64,000 bases of DNA from Muraenolepis orangiensis (GCA_027704905.1 CM051018.1:20002866-20066865), one strand, 5' to 3'. Counted from the first letter of the stretch, positions 1-41,625 are shown. The notes: generated from the letters alone by a model not told the origin. Translations and numbers: made by a program.

Positions 1-439
1 GGCTGTGTGCTGGGGGGGTGTGTGTGTGGAGTGGAGGGGGCGTTCCTCTGCCTGTGAACCACTGCTCATCTGCTTTCTACCAACACAAAGTGGTGCATTT
101 ATGCACTCATATATATATACAGTGTATATATATATATATATATATAACTACTGTAGAGAGACACGCACACAAACACACACTATAACCACTCAAACACTCA
201 AGCATGCAAATATTTGTACACAGATGTGTTTACCGAAGTTTACCGGTCAATACACCTGGGGGGGGTGCAACTGTATTGTATACCTGTCTTATACCGCCTG
301 AGGCAGGTGACTTTACTCACTGTTCCATTTACCCATCCTACTAGCTAGCATCGATGTGTCTATAGATACAGTATATGCCCTGTAAACATATGTATAATAT
401 ACATGAACTCACTCACTCACTCACTCACTCACACACAGT

Positions 440-470
<31 letters not shown>

Positions 471-725
471 TCGCTCAAACTAACCGCATCGGCCTGGCCC
501 CGGTACATGGGCCTTTTTTGCAGGCACAGATGGCGCACATACTGTCCCTCGATGTATAAATAGAAGGAACTAAACAAAACCCACACGAGTATAGCAGTCA
601 CGCACGTAGCCTTTTGACAACTTCATGGCCCGGGGTGGAGGAATGCAACGTTTCCCATGGCCCCGTGGCTCTAAAGGTTAGCTTTTTAGCAGCTATATTT
701 GAAACCTTAGCGTTGGGGGTGGGGC

Positions 726-899
<174 letters not shown>

Positions 900-3183
900 C
901 CGCACGAATGCTCTTCAGGCTGGATGGTTCGTCTTATTAGAGACTGCTGGAGGGAGGGGGGGGGGGGAGAGAGGAGGGAGGGAGGGGTGTGGAGGTGGAG
1001 GAGAAACGCCCCACTCAGCATATTTGTGATGGGGCCTCTCAGTCACGGTTGAGCCTGAATGCTAATCCGTATTGTAGACACACGCACACTTGCATACACG
1101 CTCGCATGCATATAGATATAGATCCATAACCAAGTGCATGTGCACTGAAGGAGGCCTACTTTAATATACACGCATGTGGGTATAGGCATACCTTCTTGCC
1201 TATGATGTTGCCTACATGTCTTAATATAATATTATTTTAATATTAATATCTAGGCGCTTGGACGCACACACACACACACAGACAGTTCTGTAAGCCTTGA
1301 GAGTATCCAGTCTAGAGGTAGCTAGCATTAGTCTTCTTCAGCCAAATTTTAATACCATTAACAATATGTGTGTTTCAGCTAGAGCTAAACACGGGAGGTA
1401 GCCGAGTGTCCGATGCTTCTCCTCTCTGCAGGGGGGGGGGGGGGTTGTGGGAGGATGAGTGTTAGTGGGGTGGGTGGGAGGGGGGGGGGGAGCTTTGGTC
1501 ACCGCACCGCCTCAGAGAAGGGGCGTATAGTGGGCGCAAAAGGATGTGTTGCATTGCAAGTGCATCCTGCTACGCTACGCGGTGCTATGCTACGTGATAT
1601 TAGCGTGCGTCTTTGAGGCTTGTTCCCTCCCAATCTGGGAGGGATTCGGACGGAGAGCCGGGTAACGGGGTGAGAAGAAGAAGAAGAAGAAGGGGAGAGA
1701 TGTTAGAGTTTCTTGTGGGTCACTAAGCTGTGCATGACTAATTAATGTCACCACAGCTCCTGGTGGATGTCCTGACGCTACCATCCAACACCTAGCACTG
1801 GTTCCCTACCACAGGCTTTCGGAACCTTTTAGGATAGAGTCGGAAGCATAGATAAGGGGCAGGAGAGGATAGTGTTATGGTGCTCGAAACCGAAAGGTTC
1901 TAGGTTTAATCCCAATGTCTACAGCTCGTGGGATTCAGACGTGTGTCTGAATTCATCGGACAATTTTGTCGTGCGTGGGGATAAAAGTGTCGAGCTGAAT
2001 GGCTAAACCCTAATGGCTAATACAAGAGTTCTCTTGTATTAGCCCCCCCACCCCGCACAAAGATTCCTCCCAACGTCTCTTCAAAGCTGTGTCACTAATG
2101 GATTTGGTGTTATTATTTTGGCTCCTTCTGTTCATGAGGTATATCCGACCTTCAAGGAGATGGAACTATGATGAAAAGGGCCTAGCCTGCCTGGCTCCGC
2201 TATAGGCTATAGGCTAAAGGGAGACCGTAGAACGCATCCGACGCTAACAATGTGTGTGGCGACGGATTTCGTGCCGTCGCCGCACTCGCTTTTGCAATCT
2301 CCATGTCGGCTTCCCGCACTCAGACGTGCTCAGCGGAAACGAGCGGTGACGGCGGTTATTTGGGCGCTCAAAACCAATCTGGCTTCCTATGTCTCACACA
2401 CAAGGTCAGCTTGAATAATTGGCTCTTTTCTTCTTTTCTTCTGGAACACGGTGTGTCTTTGGTTTGGGAGCTAAGATGCCCATCGCTGGTGTTCCGTCCA
2501 GTTCCTAGCTCTGGCTCACAGACATGCATCAGCGCTCTCTCTCTCGCTCTCTTACTCTCTCACTGTCTCTCTCACACACCCTCATGCACTGTCTCTCTCT
2601 CGTGCTGTTGCTCTCACTCACTCACTCACTCACTCACTCACTCACTCACTCACTCACTCACTCACTCACTCACACACACACAAGGAGAGAAACCAACTAA
2701 AATAGTGTTTTTTTTAAATATTTATATAAGATGGCAGCTGATCTCATAGGAGATATTTTGCACCCTACGCAATATAAAAAGCTGTGGAGGTGCTTCGTTG
2801 AAAAATAAAGCCAAGTGTGTGTGTGTGTACTGTGTGTGTGTGTGTGTGTGTGTGTTTGTGTAATGCGGCTGGCAGATCGTTGGAACTCTGTGGCCCCAGG
2901 TGCATTGGAGTGACTATTTAAGGCCAGGGAGAGTCAGGGAGGAGAGTCGGGGAGGAGAGTCGACGACTGCAACGGCAGTGTGCTGCTGAAGCACATTTCC
3001 CCCCCAAAACTCATCTGAGCCGCGCTGACTCTGTGGTACGGCGGCCGTGCTCACAACACAACACGAGGACACTTTGTGTTGTGTTTGTACAACACTTCGC
3101 ATCCCAAGAGGGAGGGAATGAAACCCGATGCAGGAGCCCTCGCATATACCTACTGACGGGGGAGATGGTAGTCACGAGTGTTG

Positions 3184-3344
<161 letters not shown>

Positions 3345-3456
3345 ACGCGCGCATTTGTTGGTTTGTGTGAGAGCATCTATGCGTGTGTGAGCGTGTTATT
3401 CCAAGTCCCTGATATTGTGTGTTGTCTATTGCTTGAGTTGAAAGCGTTCGACTACA

Positions 3457-3495
<39 letters not shown>

Positions 3496-4050
3496 AGCCC
3501 CCCCCCCCCCCACCGCCTGCGTAGGCGTGCGGAGGATTCAGTCCCCGCCTTAGAAGGCTCGTTTCTGGGTGATGGGCTGTTTGATTGGAAACATGCACAG
3601 AGCATCTGGACGCTCCCCTGTGCTGCCTCTCTCAACGGCAAGAGATTGAGAGGGGAGGGAGGGGGAGGGAGGAAGGAAGGGGGAGGAAGGGAAAGAGAGG
3701 GAGAGGGAGAGAGAGAGAGAATCTGAAATGGCAGGCGGTGAGGAGACAATGGGGAAGACGTGACGTACAAAGAGGAGGAGATCCTGTGTGTGTGTGTGTG
3801 TGTGTCTCATGAGAGAGGAATGCCCTCCTGCGTGGAGGTTTGTGGGCCATATGTCATGTGACTGGGGGAGTGCATTAAACAGGGCTGGTGCTCCACAATG
3901 CGGGCTGTCTGTACTTCCCGCTGTGCTGTGATCTGTCTCTGATCTCACAGCAGCATTGCTCACGATTTCCACAACTCACAGTGTGTTTGTGTGTGTGTGC
4001 GCGCGTGTGTTTTCTACGATATTTCTCATTAACAATTGTTCTCTGCTTCT

Positions 4051-4181
<131 letters not shown>

Positions 4182-4182
4182 G

Positions 4183-17550
<13,368 letters not shown>

Positions 17551-18318
17551 GGAAAGTGGGGGTGTGGTGTTGTGAGTTTTTTGTGTGTGTGTGTGTTGGT
17601 TTGGTTTGGAGATGCTCTGTGATGAGATCCTTAGAGCTCAGATAGTTCCAGTCAGCGCTCTGTCTCCGTCTCAAGGTCCTGACCATCGCCTCCGTTTCAT
17701 CCTTGGCCTTCCTTGGCACTTCCTCCACTTCCTGCTACCTCAGGACATCCTAATGAAGATAGACCAACAGGATGGGAGTCCACTGTGTTTGTATACAAAC
17801 AAACATGTCCTCCATGTTTATCACAATGTGTGTGTGTGTGTGTGTGGCAGGCAACTAATAGTCAGTGGTGATAGGTGATGTGACTTGATGCCTGTTTTTA
17901 TTAGATTTGTTATTTATATATTCATATATACTAGTAATGAATAAATGGAAGAAAGCCTGGCATGCACAGGTTTGTCTCAAAATGTTCTGAAAACTACACT
18001 TTAATAGCTAAGCCGCTGTGCTGTTGAAACAATTTACATGAACTTGTAATTATGTACTTTCATGCTGCCTAAATCCACAACCGGGGCTTAAACTAAGCAT
18101 GGAATATCCCTTAAAATATTGGGTTTGTAGATACTGCCTCCTCCTCTAGTCATCCCGGCAAGCGTCTAGTATGCTTGCCAAAGCCTAACGAGTAATACTG
18201 CAACCACAGCCCAATATAGATCTAATTTAATATCTGCACGAGACCATGAGTGACATGATTTGAAATTGAGCTTGACGTGTTCATACCCATTTTTTTCCTC
18301 ACACGTCCCTGGTTTCTG

Positions 18319-18513
<195 letters not shown>

Positions 18514-18982
18514 ATGAGCAAATTAATTAAGCGTTACTAATCTTATGCCCTTTTAAGTAATAATTGAGAGTCCATGGATTTGTGGCGTTTTAGATTTTTA
18601 AGTTCAGGAAGTCCTCTTCAACTCTTATGCTTCAGGGGATCGAATGCCACATTTTATTCTTGCTATACTTGAAGAGATATGAGTATTGGTGACCGGGGAA
18701 CGGTATGTGCAACTCAAAGTGGTCATTTGAAATGTATATCAATGTATTATTATATCAATGTAAAAAAATAGAACTCTCTTATAATCTCAAAATTGAAATG
18801 AAGGGAACTGCTCGTCGGGGAGGATGATGATGATGATGAAGATAATGGTGATAACATGGGGGTGTGACGGAGGATGACGGTAGATGGACCGCGTGTCCTT
18901 CCTCTGGATGTAGGCCACACGGATAAGGGGGGCTGGGAGAACAATGAAGGATACATACGCCTCTTCCAGGATGGAGGACATC

Positions 18983-18997
18983 AGGTCACTGGGGTCA
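18983..18997 (+). promoter_or_regulatory. DR3 nuclear-receptor-type motif upstream of oit3
   Basis: AGGTCA, three bases, GGGTCA: a direct repeat with 3-bp spacing, the type bound by VDR/RXR or CAR/PXR/RXR heterodimers. It lies 186 bp before the oit3 start codon. Function inferred from motif and position only. Confidence 0.35.
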
Positions 18998-19020
18998 AGG
19001 TGAGGTAGGCTGGTAAATAC

Positions 19021-19065
<45 letters not shown>

Positions 19066-19102
19066 ACAGGGGCCCAGGCACATTTCATAGAGATAAGGTG
19101 AC

Positions 19103-19110
19103 TATATTAA
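19103..19110 (+). promoter_or_regulatory. oit3: TATA-like box of oit3
   Basis: TATATTAA lies 80 bp before the oit3 ATG, at a distance that leaves a 5' UTR of about 50 nt. The context fits a tissue-restricted promoter but no start site is shown. Confidence 0.4.
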
Positions 19111-19182
19111 AGAGCCGGTAGCACACACACATGCAGAAAGCTTTGGAGGTTGGATTTCATGCAATTCAGAGAGCAGAGGACA

Positions 19183-29246
<10,064 letters not shown>

Positions 29247-29510
29247 AGAACACCGTCACTGATGCGACGCTAAACCCCAATCCCCCCCCCCCCCCCCCTC
29301 CTCCCTCCCCTCTCCCCATCAGCTCTACCAAAATACAGGCCACCACCTAAAAACCCAAACCTGGACCCTAAATATTCAGTGTTTCGGTATAAACACACAG
29401 GAAGGCTGACGGAAACAATTATTACACATTACAACACATTTAGTATCAGGTCACATGGCCACACTACACAGCCACTAAGCATACAACATGTGAAGAGGGT
29501 GCGGTGGATA

Positions 29511-29516
29511 AATAAA
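29511..29516 (+). terminator. oit3: oit3 polyadenylation signal
   Basis: AATAAA 265 bp after the oit3 stop codon, the first canonical hexamer downstream. Confidence 0.55.
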
Positions 29517-31777
29517 GTTATGCCGACCATGGAGGTTGTAATGCAATCCCTAAGTGACTTTATTGAAAATGCTTGCACTTACACTTAAGGCGGAAAAAGA
29601 ATGAATCACGGCAAACGTATAGCGTCATCAGGTAAGTACCTGATGTCTAAAAGAGATGGTGAATAGTGTCCCACTAGTGTGTGTTCGCTCACCACACCTG
29701 CAGGGGCGGACTGGGGAAAATAAAAGACCCAGGAATTAGACCGGCCCTCTCCGCAGGGGGCGAGGATGGGGAGGCAGTAGCCACAGGCGGCATGACATAG
29801 TTTCCAAGAAGAAGGAGAGCGTTATTAGGTGAGGTCATAGCAGGTGTCTCTGTGGTACAATGGAGCGATCTCTGCTGCTCAGCACTGGAGACCTGGGTTC
29901 AAGTTCTGCAGAATGTTCTCTGCTTGGGCACCCAATGCAATCTTGAAGTTTTGGAAAATACCAATATCATGTGAATTGTAACCTCTGAGTGGGTGCAGTG
30001 GAGAGCGTCAATGCTCTCTGCTCTGGAGACCCCTGTTCAAGTCCTGGGGGTGCCTTTGGCATGAGTATGCGTGTGGCTTCCCCGTTGTGTGAGTGGACTG
30101 ATGAATTAGTGGGTCTCTGGTGTTTGTTGTTTTGTTTTTTAAACCTAACCAAAACCCCTTACCCTATGCACACACAGTATACTATGTTCCACACTCAACC
30201 TGACCGCCATACAACCCCAATTGTGATACTTTGTCTTAATTAACACATTATCATACTTAACTCATTGTCACCTTACCACACTCATCATCATTCACAATAC
30301 CCACCTCAGTGGGAATCGAACCCAGGTCTCAAGTAACCTGCAGCTCTTACAAATGCGCCAATGAGACGCTGGCTTAGGCATGCTCTGCCTGAGTGCATGA
30401 GTTTATGACATTACAACTCACGTGACATACTTTCCAAAAAGTTGTCGGGTTTCCAAGGAGAGGAGGTATGAGTGGGACTGGAACAGACGTCTCCAAAGCG
30501 ATTGACTAATTGATCTGTCAACAGCACCACAGAGACAAGTGCTCTGATTTGGTTGGAGGTATTAATTTACATTACAATTAACAGGACATTGTTATGTTTC
30601 TAAAATCGCATTTCCATGGAGAACGCGCTCCAACAGTTGAACCCATAGCAGTTAACCAACAGCTCTCTGGAAGGCACCATTGAGGTCAATTATGAACTCA
30701 GGCAGGTTCATAGCAAGTGTTTTTCTGTTGTGCAATGGAGTGATCTCTGCAGCTCAGCGCTGGAGTCCTGGGTTCAAATTATCAATGTATTTGCAATTGT
30801 AATGTCAAGTCACATGTGGTGTTTTTAAGTGGTTCCACTAAGCAGAACAATTGTGTGTGTGAATAAAGCAACACTTCTATCATTGTAAGCGGGGAAGCCA
30901 CAGTTCGTAACTGCTGGGCCTTGAGCTATGCCTTCCTTTTAGTCCGATTACAGTTGTTCACGCTTCAGCTTAATAGCTAATATTTCAAATTGAAATAGCC
31001 GCCTATAGGATGCATATGAGTGTTTACTACCATGACTGCTAAATTTGATTTTATCAGTGCTTTTTCTCTCCCAGTGGTTGCAAATCTGGACCACAGGCAA
31101 TAAGAATAATCAACCTTGTGTTTGTTGTGTTTAGGAAATTATGCAGAGCAGCACCTTAATCATGTATGCATTTATTCATAGAACAAAAAAACCCCACCAA
31201 GCCTAAATAATAAGTTACATTCGCTGAGCAGCAGTTAATTGTCAAGGCAGTTTACACTGCGTTCAGAGGGTCTAAGAGGCACGGCCTGATGACTCCGAAC
31301 ACACGCGGATAACACGAGACGAGACGAGAGGAGACAAGCGAACGGTGATGAACTTGCTAGTGAGTTCATCGTCTCGCCGTAGAAGGTTAATCAGACCAGA
31401 AATATGCCATCTCTATCGGGGCGTATCCAGCTGAGATCAAAGTAATTTATGTTAATCATAGCGTCATCATAATCCTGGCCCGGCGAACACAATTCGCAAA
31501 TGAGGACAAAGAAAGAAAAAGAACGTCATGTTCAGACACAATATTTGCTCATGTTCCCAACTTTTTTTTCCCTGCAGGACGATGACGTAAATACAATCTC
31601 AACTCGCCCACTGTGTCTCCTATAAGCCCTGTCATGTCGTCATTGTTGCTGTCTCAGAGTCTTGAATTACTTTCATTAACCACAATAAATATATATGAAT
31701 ATATATATATAGCATTGTCAACGTGTCCGTGTCCTTGTGGAGATGGAGAGTGAGTGTGTCAAAGCACCACACTGCCG
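29517..31777. other. oit3-pla2g12b convergent intergenic region
   Basis: Contains several tRNA-derived modules: near 29840-29910 and 30715-30785 (CAATGGAGYGATCTCTGC and GGGTTCAA), near 29985-30060 and, inverted, near 30300-30380 (minus strand GGGTTCGATTCCC). These look like members of one or two SINE families. No gene recognised. Confidence 0.5.
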
Positions 31778-34858
<3,081 letters not shown>

Positions 34859-34949
34859 GGTCACGGTGTGGATTCTGGGGAGACGCCACGGTGTTGTTTA
34901 CAATGTCAAGAGTAGACAGAGGAGAACAGATCACTAGCGGCTGGCTGGC

Positions 34950-34958
34950 TGGACTTTG
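34950..34958 (-). promoter_or_regulatory. pla2g12b: HNF4-type site upstream of pla2g12b
   Basis: On the minus strand CAAAGTCCA, the HNF4-specific binding motif, 92 bp before the start codon. Mammalian PLA2G12B is an established HNF4-alpha target, so the match has support from family knowledge; binding here is inferred. Confidence 0.55.
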
Positions 34959-35005
34959 AGCGATGATTCGTCAGGCCAAACAACTGTGATGATGAGGGTG
35001 GGTGC

Positions 35006-35018
35006 GGGGCAAAGGTCA
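35006..35018 (+). promoter_or_regulatory. pla2g12b: DR1 element upstream of pla2g12b
   Basis: GGGGCA A AGGTCA, a direct repeat with 1-bp spacing as bound by HNF4 homodimers or PPAR/RXR, about 150 bp upstream of the pla2g12b ATG and 48 bp from the CAAAGTCCA site. Confidence 0.5.
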
Positions 35019-35959
35019 CTTTGCTATCTCTGCAAGGAACGAATGACGTGATTTGCTTATCATGTCTAACGTGTTCAGCGCTTTGTGAACCATCCCATCA
35101 ATTGCAATAGTCATTCTTTTTATTGTCATTTTAAAGATAATTTCATTAAAAGTAAGCATTGTCGGTTGCAGTTTCATTCTAGTAGATCTGTATGGTAACA
35201 CTCTATACATATAGAAATCGATCAATATAGAAAACCTATGTAGCAAGACCTACATAGGTATCTATACATACAAATCTAACAGTCTAATATAAACTTATAG
35301 TATTACCCCATCCTATCAGGCCAAATAATGCTCACATATCCCATCACCATGTGACCTTCATCAAGACGTTTTGATAAAGGTCATAGCCTGCTCCTTTGTC
35401 AGTGAATAAGTGTTTTAGTCGATTAAAATATTATCTTCATAATAATACGTCAGTGTATGGGTGACTGACACCTCTCCCCTTAAACGGTAATATTCTAGAT
35501 TGTCCAAAATCGAATTACACTCATGATCAGATAATTGTCTCTTTGTGATACAGCGGAAAGCTTGTCCTGTGATTGAATTAAATTGCATAGATTCAGTTCT
35601 GCTGCCCTCTAGTGGTAGAAGTGTCCAAACAACTTTTGTTGTAATTCTCCTAATAGAATACTGCAGGCAATTTCCCTGCTGCTGCTGTTTTGTTACACAT
35701 GTTGTTGTTTTTTACTTATAGGATGAAAATGTGTCTCTCTATCCGATATTGAACATATTGTCATTCCCTATCTTATATAGGCTCCAATCTTAGTCTGGTA
35801 ACCTATGGGGCTGTCCTTATCTTGGGTGTAGGATATTTAAGAACAACTCATTACCAGATGCTTTCCTGGCAGACTGGGATTCACTGTTGGTTGAATCTGT
35901 TTCTGTTTCTGGCGGCAAAGTTGTCCCAGACCTTGTCACCATAGCTCCGCCAGCAGACG

Positions 35960-36330
35960 AGTAGATTCAAGATTCAAGATTCAAGATTCAAGATTTGTAT
36001 TTGCCATTTGCAACCAGTACAATGGAATGCTTACTCCCCATTCCCTCCCGCAGTATGAATTTCTAAAAGACAATACTATAAAAATAAAGAGAATATAAAA
36101 ATAACAATAAAGTGACCGATGGATGATATGTACACATGTGTTCAATTGTGCAAAAAGCCTTTTGAGAGCATTTTAAAGTGCCAGTAGTGCATTAGCATCA
36201 TGGATACAGTACAGTACAGTGCAGTGACTGTAATGAGTCCAGAAAGTCCAGCAAAGTATGATAGTGTACTGTTAATGACAATGTTATGATAGTGGCAGCA
36301 CTCCTAGCAGTAAAGATAGTACAGCATGTA
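35960..36330 (-). mobile_element. LINE 3'-end-like fragment (reverse)
   Basis: Starts with four tandem AGATTCA units, then the reverse complement of the block in the 23.6-24.1 kb copy (GGAATGCTTACTCCCCATTC; GTGCCAGTAGTGCA). Confidence 0.65.
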
Positions 36331-36362
36331 ACTGAGCAGCCTTAGAAGAGAGAAGGATTCAC

Positions 36363-36560
36363 CTTGAAACTGTTAGAGCAAAGAACATCTTTTCCAAGCT
36401 GACGTTGGCCAACGAGACGTGTTGCATCATGTACCGCCTCTCGGTGTTCTCTTCGGCGCCACTTATGTATCTCCCAGCTCCTGTAGAAAGCGAAACGGCT
36501 GTTATCTCCTGCGTACGTGTCCATTACCTCATTGTGCGCTTCAAGGGGCTTGTTGACGAG
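36363..36560 (-). CDS. Unassigned candidate coding exon
   Basis: 198 nt open in one frame on the minus strand, flanked by a TCCTATAG acceptor and an AAG/GTGAAT donor, both phase 0. The 66 residues start LVNKPLEAHNEVMDTYAGDN and include SRFAFYRSWEIHKWRRREHR. Composition looks like a charged, possibly helical protein. I do not recognise the family. In human, C6orf118 lies just 3' of PDE10A on the same strand, so this and the next entry could belong to its orthologue; that is a synteny guess only. Confidence 0.3.
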
Positions 36561-37089
36561 CTATAGGACAAGAAGTACAAACTAGAGGTTAGTACAAATG
36601 AGTACAAATGTCTGCCGTGTCTTGCTGTGGTGGCTGATACAATATCTTGCCCTAGAAAGGGACACCATACCATGAAAATGGTATGGTGGCATAAACAATG
36701 GTATTAGTTTCTCTGTATATAATTACAACATCTACAAAGACAAGCGCACAGACATCTGAGTAGTTTCATGGCAGAAAATCAACAATACGCTTCATAATTG
36801 GTATATTGACATGATGGGTGGGAACATCTTGTGTGTGTGTGTGTGTGTGTGTGCTTCCTGTGTTGTTTTTGTTTTTATTTGTATCCAGTTGCTCTTTGTA
36901 TCCTAAATGGTTACATTTAGTATCCTAAAGTGGACTTCAAACCTTTCTCATCTTCCTCATTCTTCCTAATTGTTTTTTAATGGCACAAACAGCTTGGAAT
37001 GTATTTCAGACTCTGGGGAGGGAGGAGAAACAGTCAAGCCTGGGCATAACAACACAGTCACGGGTGAGGTTCAACTTTAGAAACTAGGC

Positions 37090-38439
<1,350 letters not shown>

Positions 38440-39646
38440 TTAAGGTGTCTAGTTATAAACGGTTTGCTAAATGTTAATGTAAGGTGGCATTAAGACCAAT
38501 TTTTAGATTTGCGATGCCACATGTGTTATCTTCCTGCTTTTCGAAGGTCACTTGCCTATAATTGGGAACACCCGATAGATTGTGTGAACGAAATACCCTA
38601 AAGTGTTTATTCTATAGCCATTCAAGGTCCACATACGCGTTAATGCTCACCTGCGTTTGGAGTTCACGTAAAGTCAGTCAAGGAAAATAAATCTGATGTC
38701 GCGCCGTCTCTGTTGTTCTGAGGGTAAACCTGAACTCATGGTGTGAATAATGTGCATTGGCCACTAGGAGGCGATAGCAACCTACAGTATAGAGCTACTC
38801 CTCTGGTGGTAAAACCTCACCACTAGGTGGCGGTATAATGCAGCTAAATCAACCTATCAAGTTGTGTGTTCAAAAAATATAATATATAATATGTCAAGCT
38901 TCAATCAATTCAAATTGAGTAGAGCACAGATAAATTCACACGGACAAAGAATGAAGAACACACGTGTTTTTTTCCCCAAGTTAGGCCTATTTAATAAAAT
39001 GTATTAGGGCTACTGCTCTAACATATACAGTTGCGACATTCCTCAGTTATTCGGATAACAGTAGCATGTCTAAACCGTGTATCCTAATGTTCACTTTGTA
39101 CAAAACAAAAAGGCCAACAATTGTCTTTGTATAAAAAATATAAGTTAATTTAACTCTAATTAAGAAAATAACAATAGTAGTAATGGCAATAATAATATTC
39201 ATCAATAATATAATAATAATATAACGATAATGATCGTAAGCTAGACATAGTGCAGACGATGGGATATAATTGGTGCTGAAAATGATAAAGGGGACAGTGC
39301 AGTGCCATGGATTCCTCCATGTTTTAAAGGTGGGCGTAGAGGTGGGGGAAAAATAAATTCATAAGCTCATTCATTCACTCACACACACACACACACACTC
39401 GCACGCTCACCCACTCACACAGTCAGAAAGTGCATGACCGCCATTCAGCCTAGCACCATCAGAGCATATATCGTAGTCTGTACATACTAAACTTCATAGC
39501 ATGGACACTTAGACACACACCTATAACTGCATATGCAAAATCATATATTAACCTAAGTTTTGGTGCATGCTATTGTTGCTCTTGTTTGAAGGTTACTGGA
39601 AGCAATATTCTATAAAGTAAGACGGCACATCGGGAAGTCTGCAAGC

Positions 39647-39679
<33 letters not shown>

Positions 39680-40846
39680 TTACAGACTCGCACATCAGCT
39701 CGACATTTCATTCAAAGTGTACGTTCACACCTCTGGGGCCGCAGTACCGTACTTCTTACAATTATCTTTCTTTTTTAGTTTTCTTCGGAAAGTTCAATTT
39801 GGGAGAACCAATGTTCACTGGAATGAAAACAAAAAAAAACTAAAACTAAAACCCTTGAGTCTTTTTTGGAAGAACTTGGAAAACACACTTTGACTTTTGA
39901 CATTATTCCATTTTTCAACGGCGTGTTTCGGAGCAAATGTCGGCACCCGACGATCCGTGCTTTATTATTGTTCCTCATAAAAGTGGCGGAAAATGGGTTT
40001 TCGGGGAGGAAAGCTTCGCACACGACCTCATGTTCATGTGCCTTCACATGCCTTGCGGATAAGAGCCCAGTTATAGAGTTGTACTCCAGGTGACTTAACA
40101 TTTGTTAGTCATGTCATAAGTGCATTGTCTTATCTATTTATCCCCCCCCCCCCCTCCTCCAACCTAAAGGAACATATAAATGTACCTTGGAAGCAAAAAA
40201 AATAACGCACACATACGACCCCGAACGGGCATCTACATGTCTTCCAAATTTTGGTTTTCATTTCCTCTGTGTCAATGGACTGAAAAAAAACCCCCTCATA
40301 AATATTGATTTTCCGTAAAATTCCCCCCCCTTCCCCTCCCCCCCCCCCCCCAACACTACGGAATATTAGGCTGCGAGACATTGCTGATGTGGCTGTTATG
40401 TGCCGGCCTGGCTCTTCCTTGTCTTGTGAAGTCAGCAGATGCTCTGAAAAAAAAAAAAGAAAACCCATCCAGGCCCAGCCCAAGGTCACGTTTCATTAAT
40501 CAGATGTTCAAAAGCTGATATATGTAGCAGGTTCCTTGGGGGGGGGGGGGCGGGGAGGGGGGAGGGGAGGGGGGAGTGGGGAGTGGGGTGGGGGCCCAGT
40601 GTTCCTGAGGGCCCCCTATCTGTTTTGTCTTCCCCGTTCTTCCTTTTCTCGGGGAACATCGTGACTCTGGTGTGACTCCGCTATGTGTTGATATAATCTG
40701 ACCTCTTTACCCTCCCCTCCCCCATCACAGCTCATCTCTCTTTTAACTCTTTTAGCGGGGATCTTCACTGTCTCCGCATCTAATAGGCTGTATATCTTCT
40801 TCTTTCTTTTATTCAAGTACTGCAACATATTTTTGCTTTTAAAAAG

Positions 40847-40878
<32 letters not shown>

Positions 40879-41241
40879 TCATTGTAGCATCCGCCATCCT
40901 GAACGACGGTGGCTCTGACGACATGCATCTTTTTTTCTTAAACATTCCTTCTGTCACTGCAAATACTGTACCTCTCTGAAGTAGTAAGCTTATAATAGTT
41001 CTACAGGGTAAAGGCCGACCGTACCTTTTTGTTTGACAAATCAAAAGCCTGAACCAAAAACAGCAACAGCCATGGTTTCACATATCCGATGCCTGTGCAA
41101 AGGTTCAGACGGTAAGGCATCTGCAAAAAACAAGTCCGTCGAACAAACCAGTCGATGTGAAGAAATAAAACCAAAAAAATTGACAATCCGACAACCAAAT
41201 AAACCCACCGGCCTCCACACACACACACTCACTCACACACC

Positions 41242-41280
<39 letters not shown>

Positions 41281-41492
41281 GCGCACACACTGACACACAC
41301 ACGCACACAGGCAGGTCCAATCTACCAAATTAATTCCCAAGCTGAGTGGCGATAGGACAATAGGACCAAAGTTCCTCCCTGTTGTCTGTCTGGCTGCCTG
41401 TCTGTCTGTCTGTCAGTCTCTGGGAGCGGAGAGACAGGCCGTGTTGTCACCCGGTGAGGTAACTTGTGTTTCATTTCAAAATAAGCCTTTCT
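38440..41492. other. Sequence between candidate gene and pde10a
   Basis: AT-rich, with a short (ATC)n at 39649-39676, a CA tract near 39380, homopolymer C and G runs near 40140-40350 and 40540-40580. No exon recognised. The distal part may be pde10a 3' UTR. Confidence 0.45.
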
Positions 41493-41498
41493 TTTATT
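41493..41498 (-). terminator. pde10a: Possible pde10a polyadenylation signal
   Basis: AATAAA on the minus strand, about 130 bp after the pde10a stop codon; the nearest canonical hexamer. A longer UTR cannot be excluded. Confidence 0.35.
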
Positions 41499-41625
41499 TG
41501 TTGTTGTTGTACCCATTTTCTGTTTCCTCTCCTTCTTCTTCTCCTGCAGAACAAAACCACCAGAGAGAGAGAGAGTCTGTGACCCCTGGCTTAACTAGTG
41601 AGCAGCTCCTCCGTTCTCTGCCCCA

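Noticed and set aside
2250..2410. Possible mcu exon 1 starting at the ATG at 2250, Arg-rich like a targeting peptide
   Set aside because: The only donor nearby (GTCAGC) leaves the wrong phase for exon 2, and no similarity to MCU N-termini was seen.
35860..35965. Minus-strand open stretch next to the 36.0 kb repeat (SYGDKVWDNFAARNRNRF)
   Set aside because: Lies against a retroelement fragment, lacks a credible acceptor, and is open in two frames; too weak to list.
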